64,000 nt of DNA from Theionarchaea archaeon (GCA_018992685.1 JACVGT010000011.1:62001-126000); one strand, 5' to 3'. Counted from the stretch's first letter, positions 34,901 through 43,809 are shown. Numbers and translations: made by a program. Notes: generated from the sequence alone by a model not told the origin.

Positions 34901-35566
34901 GTGACTGTTCTTGTCAAGGATATGCCACTGAATACCTTACATCCCACTGAGATGACAAAAATCCTTTTAATAGACTACCCCCATGTCTGTGGTATGGCTG
35001 AAGGACTGTGGACCTGGAACCAATGCGGGTCGCAAATACTCACTCTAAAGCACAGGCTCGGGTTTGGTGACACCATAGAATTCCTCAAGTATACCGTGGA
35101 AGATACTGGCATTATCCGCGACACCATGACTGACACTCACACTGAGGATATAGAGCTCATGTACTGGATTTTGGCTACCTATTCCAGAGCTACACAGATC
35201 ACACTAAATCACGAACTGGTCCCCTATGACAAACTCCCTGGTGGGTATGCCTTTTTTGGGGCATTTCGGAACCTGGCAATCAATCCTCTCTTACCTGTTT
35301 TCGGCAGTAATACTGACATATTTGAAGAATGCTGTTCGTATTTTGAAGGAGAAAGACAATCCTTTGGAGATGCGTCATTCACGATACGTGCCCTTCCCTT
35401 GGTGCCCATTACTCTTGTTTTGTGGAAAAGGAGTGACGAGTTCCCTCCCCGCTGTTCAATACTGTATGACACATCTGCCTCACAGGTTCTGGCCACCGAA
35501 GCCCTGGCCCACCTGGGGGAACTTCTGTCCCATCGGCTGATACAAGCATCTGAGGTGATCCTGTGA
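34901..35566 (+). CDS. DUF3786-domain protein
   Basis: A 221-residue soluble protein with the DUF3786 pattern: LKHRLGFGD, HELVPYDKLPGGYAFFGAFR, FGDASFTIRALPLVPITLVLWKRSDEFPP and HRLIQASEV. Homologues occur in anaerobes, often beside corrinoid or Fe-S proteins; function is unknown. It starts with GTG after GGGAG. It overlaps the next gene by 4 nt, and that overlaps the Fe-S protein gene, making a tight three-gene operon. Confidence 0.75.
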   Translation: MTVLVKDMPLNTLHPTEMTKILLIDYPHVCGMAEGLWTWNQCGSQILTLKHRLGFGDTIEFLKYTVEDTGIIRDTMTDTHTEDIELMYWILATYSRATQITLNHELVPYDKLPGGYAFFGAFRNLAINPLLPVFGSNTDIFEECCSYFEGERQSFGDASFTIRALPLVPITLVLWKRSDEFPPRCSILYDTSASQVLATEALAHLGELLSHRLIQASEVIL

Positions 35567-35814
35567 TTGAAATCGAAGTGGTCAGAATCCTGGAAGGCGG
35601 GGCTTGTCCTTTTGGATTCAAGCCAGGTGATATCTTTCAGATTGACGAGAACCCACCCGCTGAATTATGCCATTGGGCATACCTGGTTATTCTGCCTTTC
35701 GCTACGGCATTGCGATTTGGTGGAGATATTCCCTGGGAAGAAAAGGGTATATGCAGTGTATGCTGCCCGGATCCCAAGAATCCTGTAGTATTTGAAATTC
35801 GAAGGGTGAAATAA
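35563..35814 (+). CDS. TIGR04076-family small protein
   Basis: An 83-residue protein with GGACPFGFKPGDIF, LCHWAYLVILPFATALRFGGDIPWEE and CCPDPKNPVVFEIRR, matching TIGR04076. Several cysteines suggest metal binding. GTG start with AGGTGAT upstream. It sits between DUF3786 and a QueG-like Fe-S protein. Confidence 0.78.
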   Translation: MIEIEVVRILEGGACPFGFKPGDIFQIDENPPAELCHWAYLVILPFATALRFGGDIPWEEKGICSVCCPDPKNPVVFEIRRVK

Positions 35815-36518
35815 TGTTAGAAGATGTTGAGAATCTATTCCATGAGTTAATCAAGGGGAAAGAAGGAATAATTGGAGCCTGCCCCTATGATGCTGTTCTT
35901 GAAAGGTTAGTGCCTGTACAGCAGAATGTCCTGACTTCCTTGGGTACAGGGAAATCTCTGATTGTTTTCGGTGTCTTTCACTCTCCTCACGCTCTCTCCT
36001 CCATCAACCTGAAGAAAAACGGAAAGACCGATTATGCCTCCTGGAATATCTATGCACGGGAATACCGCCAGCTGAACACGCTCTTGAACAGCATCGCAGA
36101 CGCAATAGCCAAATACGTAGAAGGTGTTCCTGTTCCGGCTACCACGCAGGGTGTGGCCACCACCATTGACCGGGTGGAAGACTACTATACAGGGTGTGTC
36201 TCCCACAGGGTGGGTGCTGAACTGGCAGGACTGGGGTGGAGGGGAAAGAATGAGCTCATTGTTACACGTGACAAGGGGTGCGCTGTCCGGTTTGCTTCCG
36301 TCATCTGCCCTTCCAGTCTAGAGTACGGAAGCAGAGTGGAAAACAACTGTCATGATTGCACTTCCTGCCTGGACGTGTGCTCTATCTTGAGAAAAAAGAC
36401 TATTCTCAAAAACTACCGTGAACAATGCAGACGTTTTATTGTGAGGTTAAACCTTGAAGGAGATGTGTGCGGGAAATGTGTCAAAGCATGTTACAATCAT
36501 TGGACTCTCCAGCGCTAA
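35814..36518 (+). CDS. QueG-like 4Fe-4S protein (epoxyqueuosine reductase-related)
   Basis: A 234-residue protein with an N-terminal part recalling the B12-binding domain of QueG and reductive dehalogenases (VFGVFHSPHAL; AELAGLGWRGKNELIVTRDKG) and two C-terminal 4Fe-4S motifs (CHDCTSCLDVC and CGKCVKAC). It is shorter than QueG (about 350-380) and lacks the catalytic acid region that I would expect, so it is likely a reductase or activation protein for a different substrate. Start overlaps the previous stop (TAATG). Confidence 0.7.
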   Translation: MLEDVENLFHELIKGKEGIIGACPYDAVLERLVPVQQNVLTSLGTGKSLIVFGVFHSPHALSSINLKKNGKTDYASWNIYAREYRQLNTLLNSIADAIAKYVEGVPVPATTQGVATTIDRVEDYYTGCVSHRVGAELAGLGWRGKNELIVTRDKGCAVRFASVICPSSLEYGSRVENNCHDCTSCLDVCSILRKKTILKNYREQCRRFIVRLNLEGDVCGKCVKACYNHWTLQR

Positions 36519-36548
36519 TCGTCAACAACACTGGAATCTCTCTGTAAT

Positions 36549-36634
36549 AAATGTAAGAAGGGGCCAGGGGAAAGTCCCCAGGCCGTTCAAAGAAGGGGGG
36601 GGTGAAAGATCGCATTCCGGACACAAATGCACTC
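36549..36634 (-). ncRNA. Candidate structured small RNA B
   Basis: On the minus strand a strong TATA box (AAAGTTTATATAG, 36664-36657) is followed about 25 nt later by a hairpin (GCATT/AATGC), a single-stranded CUUUCACCCCCCCC tract and a GC-rich terminator-like hairpin (GGCCTGGGGA/TCCCCTGGCC, 36584-36562) with CCTTCTT after it. No reading frame fits. Promoter and C-rich tract resemble candidate A. Confidence 0.5.
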
Positions 36635-36656
36635 AAGCTTTACTACAACTTTCTAC

Positions 36657-36664
36657 TATATAAA
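36657..36664 (-). promoter_or_regulatory. TATA box for RNA candidate B
   Basis: TTTATATA on the minus strand in the same AAAGTTTATATAG context as the promoter of RNA candidate A. Confidence 0.55.
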
Positions 36665-36768
36665 CTTTGGGCTTTTTAAAGGCCCATACTCTCCGAAGTT
36701 TCCATCTAATCTCATTCCTTTCTGTGTTTCTTAACAAAGGCAGAGACAACCCTTTCCAGGAGGGCTCT

Positions 36769-37773
36769 TCAGTCTTCCACAATGCTCTTCAGAGTCTTGA
36801 TAATGTACGTTTTCCCATGTTTAGTACGGGATATAATTCGTTTATTCTCTAGTTCACTTATGATTCGAGTAATTTTCGGTCTTGAGAATCCAGTAATATC
36901 TGGAAGTTCCTCTTGCTTAATACCTTCTCCAATGGCTTCCATCACCTTTTGCTCATCTTCATCCAGCACAAAAATGGGAATCTCCCTTCTCTGTACTTTT
37001 TTTACTCCTTTAAATAGGAAATACCCAGCTACCAATCCCACCAGTGCCCCCACAGTGAGAGGGACGGGTCTATATATGAGGGGAATAACAGGCTCTTCCC
37101 TGATTACAGGGATCTCCTTGATCTCAATATCTTTGCCCACTCTCCTGACTTCCAACCCCTTTTCCTGCAGGATGGTTTCTATTTCTCCAGAAATCTTAGG
37201 GCCTACGAGGTACGCTTTCTGCACCTGCAGAACTTCCAGAGCCTGTATGGTGGTTGCTGGCAGTTCATCTTCCTTTGTCAGAAGGATGGGGGCCTGTAAA
37301 TTGATAGAAATACTGGAGGCAATCAAGTACGACTCAGTTACATCTGCATGAGCGATGACTGCAGCTTCAGAAGAGTCCCACAACTCAATAGCCACCCTGG
37401 CAGCTGTACCGATTCTATCCCAATCCCACAGCCGATTCACCTGGAACCCCATCTCTTTGAGCTCCCCTTCCACGTCAGCAGAAATAGCTGTATCTGCTCC
37501 GCCAATAATGAGAACAGTGGCTGCACCCTGTCCCCTGTAGCCCAGAAGTTCTCTGCGTACTGTTTCTGTCAGGAAGAGAGGATCAGTTGTAATAATTGGT
37601 ATTCCTTCCTTGTGAGAATATGCCTGAGCTATAACATAATCGATGGGCAGATCTGCTCTGACAAGAATCACATCATAAGACTTCTCAATTGCGTCTGCCA
37701 GGAAAACCATGGGAATGGCTGTGACTGCAACCGCCAGTATGAGAAAACTCCGCTGAAAAAGGGTGGTTTTCAT
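36769..37773 (-). CDS. Extracytoplasmic cell-wall-binding-like domain, membrane helix and cytoplasmic winged helix
   Basis: A 334-residue protein: signal anchor at the N-terminus, an extracellular region (about 25-220) with cell-wall-binding-repeat-2-like units (DVILVRADLPIDYVIAQAY, ATVLIIGGADTAIS, KAYLVGPKISGEIETIL), one helix (PLTVGALVGLVAGYFLF), then about 65 cytoplasmic residues forming a MarR-like winged helix (EEQKVMEAIGEGIKQEELPDITGFSRPKITRIISELE). This is the plan of a one-protein surface sensor that may act on DNA from the membrane. ATG 37773 has CACTTAAAT about 30 nt upstream (leaderless); the frame opens at 37812. Confidence 0.75.
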   Translation of the reverse strand: MKTTLFQRSFLILAVAVTAIPMVFLADAIEKSYDVILVRADLPIDYVIAQAYSHKEGIPIITTDPLFLTETVRRELLGYRGQGAATVLIIGGADTAISADVEGELKEMGFQVNRLWDWDRIGTAARVAIELWDSSEAAVIAHADVTESYLIASSISINLQAPILLTKEDELPATTIQALEVLQVQKAYLVGPKISGEIETILQEKGLEVRRVGKDIEIKEIPVIREEPVIPLIYRPVPLTVGALVGLVAGYFLFKGVKKVQRREIPIFVLDEDEQKVMEAIGEGIKQEELPDITGFSRPKITRIISELENKRIISRTKHGKTYIIKTLKSIVED

Positions 37774-37975
37774 GTATCTACATACAAAGCACCACAATTT
37801 AAGTGTTTCCACTATCTTTCCTTTTCTTCTACTTTCTTAGAGTTGATTTCTCCTAAAAACGATAGGAACGAAAATACAAGAAATGGGGATACTGAAGTGA
37901 GCACCTACTCGATTCACTGTGCACTGAACCATGCGTGAGTAAACCTTTTAAGCGCATCATAGACATTCTGTACAC

Positions 37976-38221
37976 ATGAGCGAGGAACCACCGAAAAAGA
38001 AGATTCAACTGGTGCTTCAGTATTATTCTGCATGTGACATCTGTCAGAGGGACAAGACCAAGCTTTGCGAGCAACGGATTCCCGAAGACGTCAGGCAGAC
38101 GTACTTCATGACCATTCTTCCTCGGTGGGAAGACGATATTACAAAACGGTGCAAGCATTTTAGACTGCACAAAGGTAGAATGGAGAAACTCCTGGAGAGG
38201 ATCAGTAGGAGTGAATGGTAA
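37976..38221 (+). CDS. Hypothetical 81-residue cysteine-containing protein
   Basis: A small charged protein with SACDICQRDKTKLCEQR and KRCKHFRLHKG: four cysteines and nearby histidines that could bind zinc or an Fe-S cluster. CCTTTTAAGC about 26 nt before the ATG indicates a leaderless single-gene mRNA. I do not recognise the family. Confidence 0.6.
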   Translation: MSEEPPKKKIQLVLQYYSACDICQRDKTKLCEQRIPEDVRQTYFMTILPRWEDDITKRCKHFRLHKGRMEKLLERISRSEW

Positions 38222-38263
38222 CCTGCGAGAAAGAGGGCTTTTAAGTTCTCATATCAGAGTCTT

Positions 38264-39070
38264 TCACCGAACGCTGACATCGAACACAATGTGCCACACA
38301 CCGGGCGAATATTTCTTTATCCTTCGCATGCCCTCAATGGTTATTTCTTTTCCTATTTTTCCGGCCGTGTCTGCCAGTCTTTCCGTGGCTCTGTCGATTC
38401 TCCCCTCCGGAACAAATTCATGGTACACAAGGACCCCGCGATCCACCAGGGTAAATGCCTTTTCGAGGTATGTATGTGCCTTGGGATGGCCCATTATCAC
38501 CCTGTCTGCTGAACCTTCGTATTCATTGCAGTCTGTGAGATGCGGAGTCACCAGATGAGTTACTCTGTTCAGAGCAACGTTCTCACACAGAAAATGGTAG
38601 GCATGTTCGTTCTTCTCCAGAGCTTGAACCCGGGAATGGCAGTACTTGGCTATGGGTAGTGTAAAATATCCTATCCCTGCAAACATGTCCACCACCTCTT
38701 CATCCCGAGGGAAGGTGGATACTCGAATTCTCTCATGGATATTTCCCGAACAAAACATGACCTTTGATAGGTCCAAGTGGTACAGAATATTGTTTTCCTT
38801 GTGAATCGTCATCGTTTCAGTGCCAGCAATAATCTTGAAGTCTGGAATACGATATTCGCCATGAATTCTTCCTTTTCGCAAGACTGTCTGTACGCCAAAA
38901 GCGCGTTTGTACGCCTCTCCGATCTCGGACTCAAAGGGTGTATGGTGAGACTTCAAGTGTATGACAAGGATGTCTCCGATCTTCTCAAAGGATTCAGGAA
39001 GATCTTGGAGTACGGGGACAGGAAGAGAACTCAAGGAGTGACGGATGGTTCTCCTCGTTTCAGGCTCCAT
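38264..39070 (-). CDS. Trm5/Taw2-family tRNA enzyme, probably Taw2 (wybutosine pathway)
   Basis: A 268-residue protein with a small N-terminal domain, VVDMFAGIGYFTLPIAKY (SAM-binding motif I) and RVIMGHPKAHTYLEKAF where Trm5 methylases have an NLP motif. That substitution favours Taw2, which transfers the aminocarboxypropyl group of SAM in wyosine synthesis at tRNA-Phe G37. CTTTTTTATA about 25 nt upstream gives a leaderless start. Taw2 is the likelier call; an alternative Trm5 role is not excluded. Confidence 0.8.
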   Translation of the reverse strand: MEPETRRTIRHSLSSLPVPVLQDLPESFEKIGDILVIHLKSHHTPFESEIGEAYKRAFGVQTVLRKGRIHGEYRIPDFKIIAGTETMTIHKENNILYHLDLSKVMFCSGNIHERIRVSTFPRDEEVVDMFAGIGYFTLPIAKYCHSRVQALEKNEHAYHFLCENVALNRVTHLVTPHLTDCNEYEGSADRVIMGHPKAHTYLEKAFTLVDRGVLVYHEFVPEGRIDRATERLADTAGKIGKEITIEGMRRIKKYSPGVWHIVFDVSVR

Positions 39071-39327
39071 ACCAGACCTGAAGATTCAGTATAAAAAAGG
39101 TTTGGACATGAGCGCCAGCGGTGCATCCGCCCACCAACAGGGTGTGCACCTCTCCTGCAAACATACCAAAGAAGATATTCTTCTTCCCGTATTCTGGATT
39201 CTAAACGATTTAGAGTGAGCTGAATAGAGCCCATGACAAAAGGAGAGGCCTTGGGACGAATGGATTCGCAAGATACGATCTTAAATCCTTGCCACACTTC
39301 CACTAAAAGTATTTAAGAACCAATAAG

Positions 39328-39335
39328 TATAAATA
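39328..39335 (+). promoter_or_regulatory. TATA box for tRNA(CAU)
   Basis: TATAAATA, 24-31 nt before the mature tRNA 5' end. Confidence 0.7.
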
Positions 39336-39358
39336 CGATACTGTAGCAATGAGGCCGA

Positions 39359-39432
39359 GGGCCTGTAGCTTAGTTTGGTAGAGCGCCTGGCTCATAACCA
39401 GGCGGTCAGGGGTTCAAATCCCCCCAGGCCCA
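39359..39432 (+). tRNA. tRNA with CAU anticodon (elongator Met or Ile2)
   Basis: A complete 74-nt cloverleaf: acceptor GGGCCTG/CAGGCCC with discriminator A, D arm GCTT-AGTTTGGTA-GAGC, anticodon stem CCTGG/CCAGG with loop CTCATAA, and T arm AGGGG-TTCAAAT-CCCC(C). The anticodon stem lacks the three G-C pairs of initiators. The GGGCC acceptor resembles archaeal tRNA-Ile(CAU), read AUA after lysidine-like modification, but an elongator Met is possible. No intron and no encoded CCA. Confidence 0.95.
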
Positions 39433-39466
39433 TTGAATTCTCCAGAGTTCCTCTCGGGTTTTGACT

Positions 39467-39838
39467 CTAGTCTTCCAGATTGGATTGTCCAGAGGGATGG
39501 CTGCGCGCTGTAGAAGGACACCTCCCCTTCTTTTCATTCCACCAATCCTCTTTCCTCTGGTTTCCAGCGTCGAGAACACGTAGCACATTCTGGAGGAATC
39601 TGTGACGCTGCCCACATTTAACCCACATGGAACCCCTCTTTGCCTTAGAACCTTCCACATTTCGTGCAAGTTTCTCTTCCTGGGTGCGAGACGACTTTCT
39701 TACCAGATCGTCAATGACGGTTATCCGATTCACTCTTCTGTCTACACATATCACGTGCTTTTTCATTTTGCTTTTCAAGATTCTGCGGATATTGGCACTC
39801 CTCCATTCCTGAGTCTCCCACGAAGAACATTCAGACAT
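39467..39838 (-). CDS. Hypothetical basic protein, doubtful
   Basis: A 123-residue frame rich in Arg and Lys (KSKMKKHVICVDRRVNRI near residue 25) with scattered cysteines and no domain that I recognise. Its only support is a palindromic TATATATA (39859-39872) about 25-30 nt before the ATG, which can also serve the divergent PAS gene. If it is not a gene, 39433-39929 holds nothing else that I can name. Confidence 0.25.
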   Translation of the reverse strand: MSECSSWETQEWRSANIRRILKSKMKKHVICVDRRVNRITVIDDLVRKSSRTQEEKLARNVEGSKAKRGSMWVKCGQRHRFLQNVLRVLDAGNQRKEDWWNEKKGRCPSTARSHPSGQSNLED

Positions 39839-39929
39839 GTTGGTTACATAACCAGTCTCAAATTTTATATATATAGGAAAGAGAAGGAATCTGGAGTTAG
39901 CAGGCCATTTCTGACTGAAAGGTGAAACC

Positions 39930-42635
39930 ATGTCTGGAATGCTAGAAAGATTGGACATGAAAGAAATCATCGATATCCTGAAGAGTATGGATGTCATACC
40001 CCAGGAGTCACTGGCCACGGGAGAACACAGAAATCCCTCTTTAGACCTTGATCACGGTTTGAATGAGACACTTGGAGATCTGCACAAGAATATTTTTGGA
40101 ACGTTGGAAAATGCAAAGATTGGCATTTCTGTCATTGGGAGGGACAATCTTGTTCTGTACCAGAACGAAACGGTGAAGAGAGATTTCGGTGACGTCGTGG
40201 GGTGCATCTGTTACAGTGCTTTCGCAGATTCAAGTGAACCGTGCCCCTCATGTCCTGTATATGAGTGCATGGATGAAGGTAGAGTAAGGACTGGCTACAT
40301 GTTGACCAAGAGCCAGAAAAAAATGGAGCTGATTGCAGTTCCCTTCCCTATTGGCGGGCCTGCTGACAGAGCTATTGTCGTTATGATTGACACGGCCTAT
40401 CGATTCAAGGCTGAAGATGCAGCCCAGGAATCAGAGGAGAAATACCGCTGCCTTTTTGAAAGTTCCATAGAAGGAGTATGTGTGGCTAGGGGCTACCAGA
40501 TTGTCTCTGCCAATAGATCAGCTCTTGACATTCTGGGCTATGAGACACTGGAAGAATTGGCTAAAATATCCTTACTGGACCACGTAGCTCCAGAATGCAG
40601 ACACACAATAGAAGATAGAAGAGTAAAGAGAGCACAAGGAAAAGAGCTCTCAACTTCTCTTGATATTCGTGTTCTATGCAAGGATAGAAGAAAAAAACAT
40701 ATTGAAGTATCTACCACAACCCTCATGATCGGAAATGAAACCTATACCATGGCTTCCTTCAGGGACATTACAGAACGCACAAGAATGGAAAGAGCATTGC
40801 GAAAGAGCGAGGAAAAGTACAGGACTCTTGCAGAGAACATTAATGTGGGAGTGTACAGAAATGCAGGGTTCGATGGCAGATTCATTGAAGTGAACCCTGC
40901 CATGCTGAGAATCTTTGGCTATGAAACAAAAGAAGAGTTCATGGAACGAAATATCATAGAATTGTTCCAGTATGTGCCTGACTGCATACGATTAATCTGC
41001 CAAATGGAACAGAATGGATTTGTGAAAGATGAAGAACTGAGATTGAAAAAGAAAGATGGAACCCCCTTTTTTGCATCAATGTCTGCTGTGGCAGTAACAG
41101 ACAGCATGGGCATTTTCAAGCATTTTGATGGGATTGTTGAGGACATAACTGAACGTAAAAGGGCAGAACAGGAACTAAGAGAGTCAGAAGAGAAGTACAG
41201 GAACATCCTGGAGAGCATCGAGGATGGCTATTTTGAAGTTGATCTTGCTGGCAATTTCGTTTTTTTCAATGATTCATTGAGCCACATTCTAGGATATTCT
41301 GGGGCAGAACTGGAGGGTATGAATTACAGAGAACTCCTGGATGAGAAAACAGGAAGAGCAGTTTATGAGGGATTCAACAGAGTTCTCACAGGGAAAACCT
41401 CTGAAAGGGCACTTGATTGGGAGGTAACCAGGGGTGATGGGGAGAAGAGATCCATTGAGGCTTCCATGTCCCTCATACGTGATTCTGAAGGGGACCCTGT
41501 TGGATTTCGAGGCATAGCTCGCGATGTCACTGAACGGAAAGAAGCTGAACGAGAGTTGACCCTTCTATCCACAGCCGTGAAAATGTCAAATGAATGCATT
41601 TTGATTACCGATGCAACAGGGAAGATTGTGGATGCTAACGACGCCACTTTGAAACTGTACGGAGGGCTTCAGAAGGGGGACTTGCTGGACAAGAACGGAC
41701 TGATATTTGTCGCGCCTGAGGATCGTAGAAAAGTACAGGCCGCCTTCAATGAAATGCTGGAGGACGAATTTCAAGGAACACACGAATTCGATGTAATTCT
41801 GAGAAACGAAAACAGAATTACCCTTGAAACAAACATTACCATTCTGAAAGATGATCAAGGAGCCATAAAAGGAGTCATTATTACAGCACGAGATATTACT
41901 GAACGAAAGAAAGCCGAAAGAAACATGAAAAGGAGGCTGATGAAGTATGACCTGGAAGAAGGGAATTTGTATTCTTACCAGGAGGATGCTCCTGAAATCA
42001 CACTTGAAGCCTTCAAGGATCTGCTCAAGGTAGGTTACCATGGGCTGATCATTTCCAGAGACCCCCGTGCCAGATTTGAAAACAGAATTGAGAATGGATT
42101 CGACTACTTGTGGCTTGCAGAGAGGAATCACGAAGCTGTAATGACCCATAACCTTGAAGATATCAAGAAGAGAATTGGCTCATTAAGAACGGCCAGTACT
42201 GTTCTGATAGATAGGGTTGACTATCTCATTTTCAAGAATGGATTTGAGAAAACCTTCTCGCTTGTGTGTGATCTGAGAGAGATGGCATACCTTCACAACC
42301 ACGTCATCATATTTTCTGTTGATCCTTCAACTATGGCTGAGAAGGAATTGAAGCAATTCATGAAGGAGACCATGAAGATTGTATCCATCGAGAAGGAAGA
42401 AATCCCTGAAAATCTCTTCGAGTTCCTAAGGGCGATTCGTAGGGAAAACATTGTTGGAAAAAACCCTTCCTATACTGAGGCAGGAGAAAAGGTCGGTGTC
42501 AGCAAACCAACGGCCAGAAGGAGGATCAGAATCCTCTTGAACAGGGGGTACTTGAGGGAACTGAAAAGAGGCAGAAAGAAAGTTCTTGAACTGACAGAAA
42601 AGGCGAGAGCTACTTTGGGAATTCCAATACCATGA
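39930..42635 (+). CDS. Multi-PAS sensor with DUF835 and C-terminal winged helix
   Basis: A 901-residue soluble sensor: about five PAS/PAC units (about 55-150, 165-280, 290-410, 415-535, 540-665), each later one ending in an RDITER-like linker; a DUF835 domain (about 670-830; YDLEEGNLYSYQED, LIISRDPRA, STVLIDRVDYLI, HVIIFSVDP); and a DNA-binding-like winged helix (SYTEAGEKVGVSKPTARRRIRILLNRGYL). The first PAS has a cysteine cluster (CICYSAF, then CPSCPVYEC) that may bind a metal or sense redox state. No kinase domain is present, so it may signal directly to DNA or through DUF835. GGTGA precedes the ATG. It lies 150 nt before Roadblock/V4R cassette 2. Confidence 0.88.
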   Translation: MSGMLERLDMKEIIDILKSMDVIPQESLATGEHRNPSLDLDHGLNETLGDLHKNIFGTLENAKIGISVIGRDNLVLYQNETVKRDFGDVVGCICYSAFADSSEPCPSCPVYECMDEGRVRTGYMLTKSQKKMELIAVPFPIGGPADRAIVVMIDTAYRFKAEDAAQESEEKYRCLFESSIEGVCVARGYQIVSANRSALDILGYETLEELAKISLLDHVAPECRHTIEDRRVKRAQGKELSTSLDIRVLCKDRRKKHIEVSTTTLMIGNETYTMASFRDITERTRMERALRKSEEKYRTLAENINVGVYRNAGFDGRFIEVNPAMLRIFGYETKEEFMERNIIELFQYVPDCIRLICQMEQNGFVKDEELRLKKKDGTPFFASMSAVAVTDSMGIFKHFDGIVEDITERKRAEQELRESEEKYRNILESIEDGYFEVDLAGNFVFFNDSLSHILGYSGAELEGMNYRELLDEKTGRAVYEGFNRVLTGKTSERALDWEVTRGDGEKRSIEASMSLIRDSEGDPVGFRGIARDVTERKEAERELTLLSTAVKMSNECILITDATGKIVDANDATLKLYGGLQKGDLLDKNGLIFVAPEDRRKVQAAFNEMLEDEFQGTHEFDVILRNENRITLETNITILKDDQGAIKGVIITARDITERKKAERNMKRRLMKYDLEEGNLYSYQEDAPEITLEAFKDLLKVGYHGLIISRDPRARFENRIENGFDYLWLAERNHEAVMTHNLEDIKKRIGSLRTASTVLIDRVDYLIFKNGFEKTFSLVCDLREMAYLHNHVIIFSVDPSTMAEKELKQFMKETMKIVSIEKEEIPENLFEFLRAIRRENIVGKNPSYTEAGEKVGVSKPTARRRIRILLNRGYLRELKRGRKKVLELTEKARATLGIPIP

Positions 42636-42720
42636 GTGAGGGATTGGGGTAGGAGAGTTGAAGTTTCTCTCAGGCTCAGAGTCCTTTTCTGGTCAACAAT
42701 GGTGAAACCCTCTTTCACTC

Positions 42721-42755
42721 TTTTTTTCATATACCTATTTATTCAGTGAAAACCC
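42721..42755 (+). promoter_or_regulatory. Promoter of Roadblock/V4R cassette 2
   Basis: T7-CATATACCTATTTATTCAGTGAAAACC, closely matching 10695-10730 before cassette 1. The gene pair therefore has its own promoter despite following the PAS gene. Confidence 0.6.
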
Positions 42756-42785
42756 GGTCGAATGCAAAGTGCAGGAGGAAAAAAA

Positions 42786-43160
42786 ATGGCAGGGAAATCA
42801 AAAGTGGAGGAGCTGACCACCGTATTAAAGGATCTTGAAAGTACCACTCCCGACATTGAAGCGTTTGCTGTGGTTTCAGTAGATGGGTTGATGATTGCTT
42901 CTGCTCTACCACGAGACGTGGAAGAAGATAGAGTAGCTGCCATGTCAGCTGCCATGCTGTCACTGGGTGAGAGGACAGCCAAAGAACTGGCCAGAGGAGA
43001 CCTATCAGAGGTGTATGTCAAGGGAGAGACTGGATACATCGTGTTGATTGCTGCAGGTGAGAATGCAGTACTGACAGCTCTTGCCAGAAAAGACGCGAAA
43101 CTGGGATTGGTGTTTCTCGACATGAAAAGAGCAGCTGAAGCAGTGGCAGTTTTGGTTTAG
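42786..43160 (+). CDS. Roadblock/LC7-domain protein, copy 2
   Basis: A 124-residue Roadblock protein almost identical to copies 1 and 3: the LMIASALPRDVEEDRVAAM core is unchanged in all three. AGGAGG 8 nt before ATG 42786 decides the start; an upstream ATG at 42762 lies before that site. It is followed by a V4R partner after 9 nt. Near-identity of three Roadblock copies beside divergent V4R partners suggests a shared downstream target with different inputs. Confidence 0.9.
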   Translation: MAGKSKVEELTTVLKDLESTTPDIEAFAVVSVDGLMIASALPRDVEEDRVAAMSAAMLSLGERTAKELARGDLSEVYVKGETGYIVLIAAGENAVLTALARKDAKLGLVFLDMKRAAEAVAVLV

Positions 43161-43169
43161 GTGGGCTCA

Positions 43170-43796
43170 ATGACTGAAAAGATGATTGACACCTTCCTCA
43201 TGAGAACCTACTTGGAGACCGTCGAGAACATTGTGGGACCTAATGGTCTCAAATCGGTTCTAAACTTTGCCCACCTTGAGAAGTACATTGACAATTTCCC
43301 TTCAAAAAACGGAGGATTGACAGTTCCTGTTAAGGATACCCAGGAACTGTTTCATGCTCTGAAAGAAGTATTTGGTGAAAAGGGGACCCGCAGTTTCTCA
43401 CTTCGAGTCGGTAGAGGATTTGCCCGCTTAGCAACCGAAGGGCTGTCTGACATGGCAAAAGCCCTGCAGGTGGTGGCTCGCCTCCTCCCTGAAGGTAAGA
43501 AGATGCGTGTGATGTTGGAAAAGATAATAGAACAAAATTACAAAATGTATACCGTCACCCCAGGTACTCCGACCATTACTATTGAGGAAACCGAGGATTC
43601 GTTTCTATTCATTCATAGGGATCGCTTTGAGAGCGAAGGAATGCACTCTGAAAAGCCCGTCTGCAACATCTACGTGGGTATGGTTGAGTATTTCATTGAG
43701 TGGATTACTGGACACCGTCATGAAGTCAAGGAAATCAAATGCAGGGCAATGGGACACCCTACTGATGTGTTCAGAATCTCAAAACAGAAGCAGTAG
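43170..43796 (+). CDS. V4R-like ligand-binding protein, copy 2
   Basis: A 208-residue partner of Roadblock copy 2. N-terminal GPNGLKSVLNFAHLEKYI and C-terminal IKCRAMGHPTDVFRISK match copy 1; the middle (about 90-150) differs. ATG 43170 follows GGTGG; the frame opens at 43161. The V4R signature suggests binding of a small hydrophobic molecule. Confidence 0.75.
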   Translation: MTEKMIDTFLMRTYLETVENIVGPNGLKSVLNFAHLEKYIDNFPSKNGGLTVPVKDTQELFHALKEVFGEKGTRSFSLRVGRGFARLATEGLSDMAKALQVVARLLPEGKKMRVMLEKIIEQNYKMYTVTPGTPTITIEETEDSFLFIHRDRFESEGMHSEKPVCNIYVGMVEYFIEWITGHRHEVKEIKCRAMGHPTDVFRISKQKQ

Positions 43797-43809
43797 TCCA
43801 TGAATGAAA

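Noticed and set aside
39406-39669. Minus-strand frame overlapping the tRNA(CAU) gene
   Set aside because: It reads through the tRNA 3' end and has no family features.
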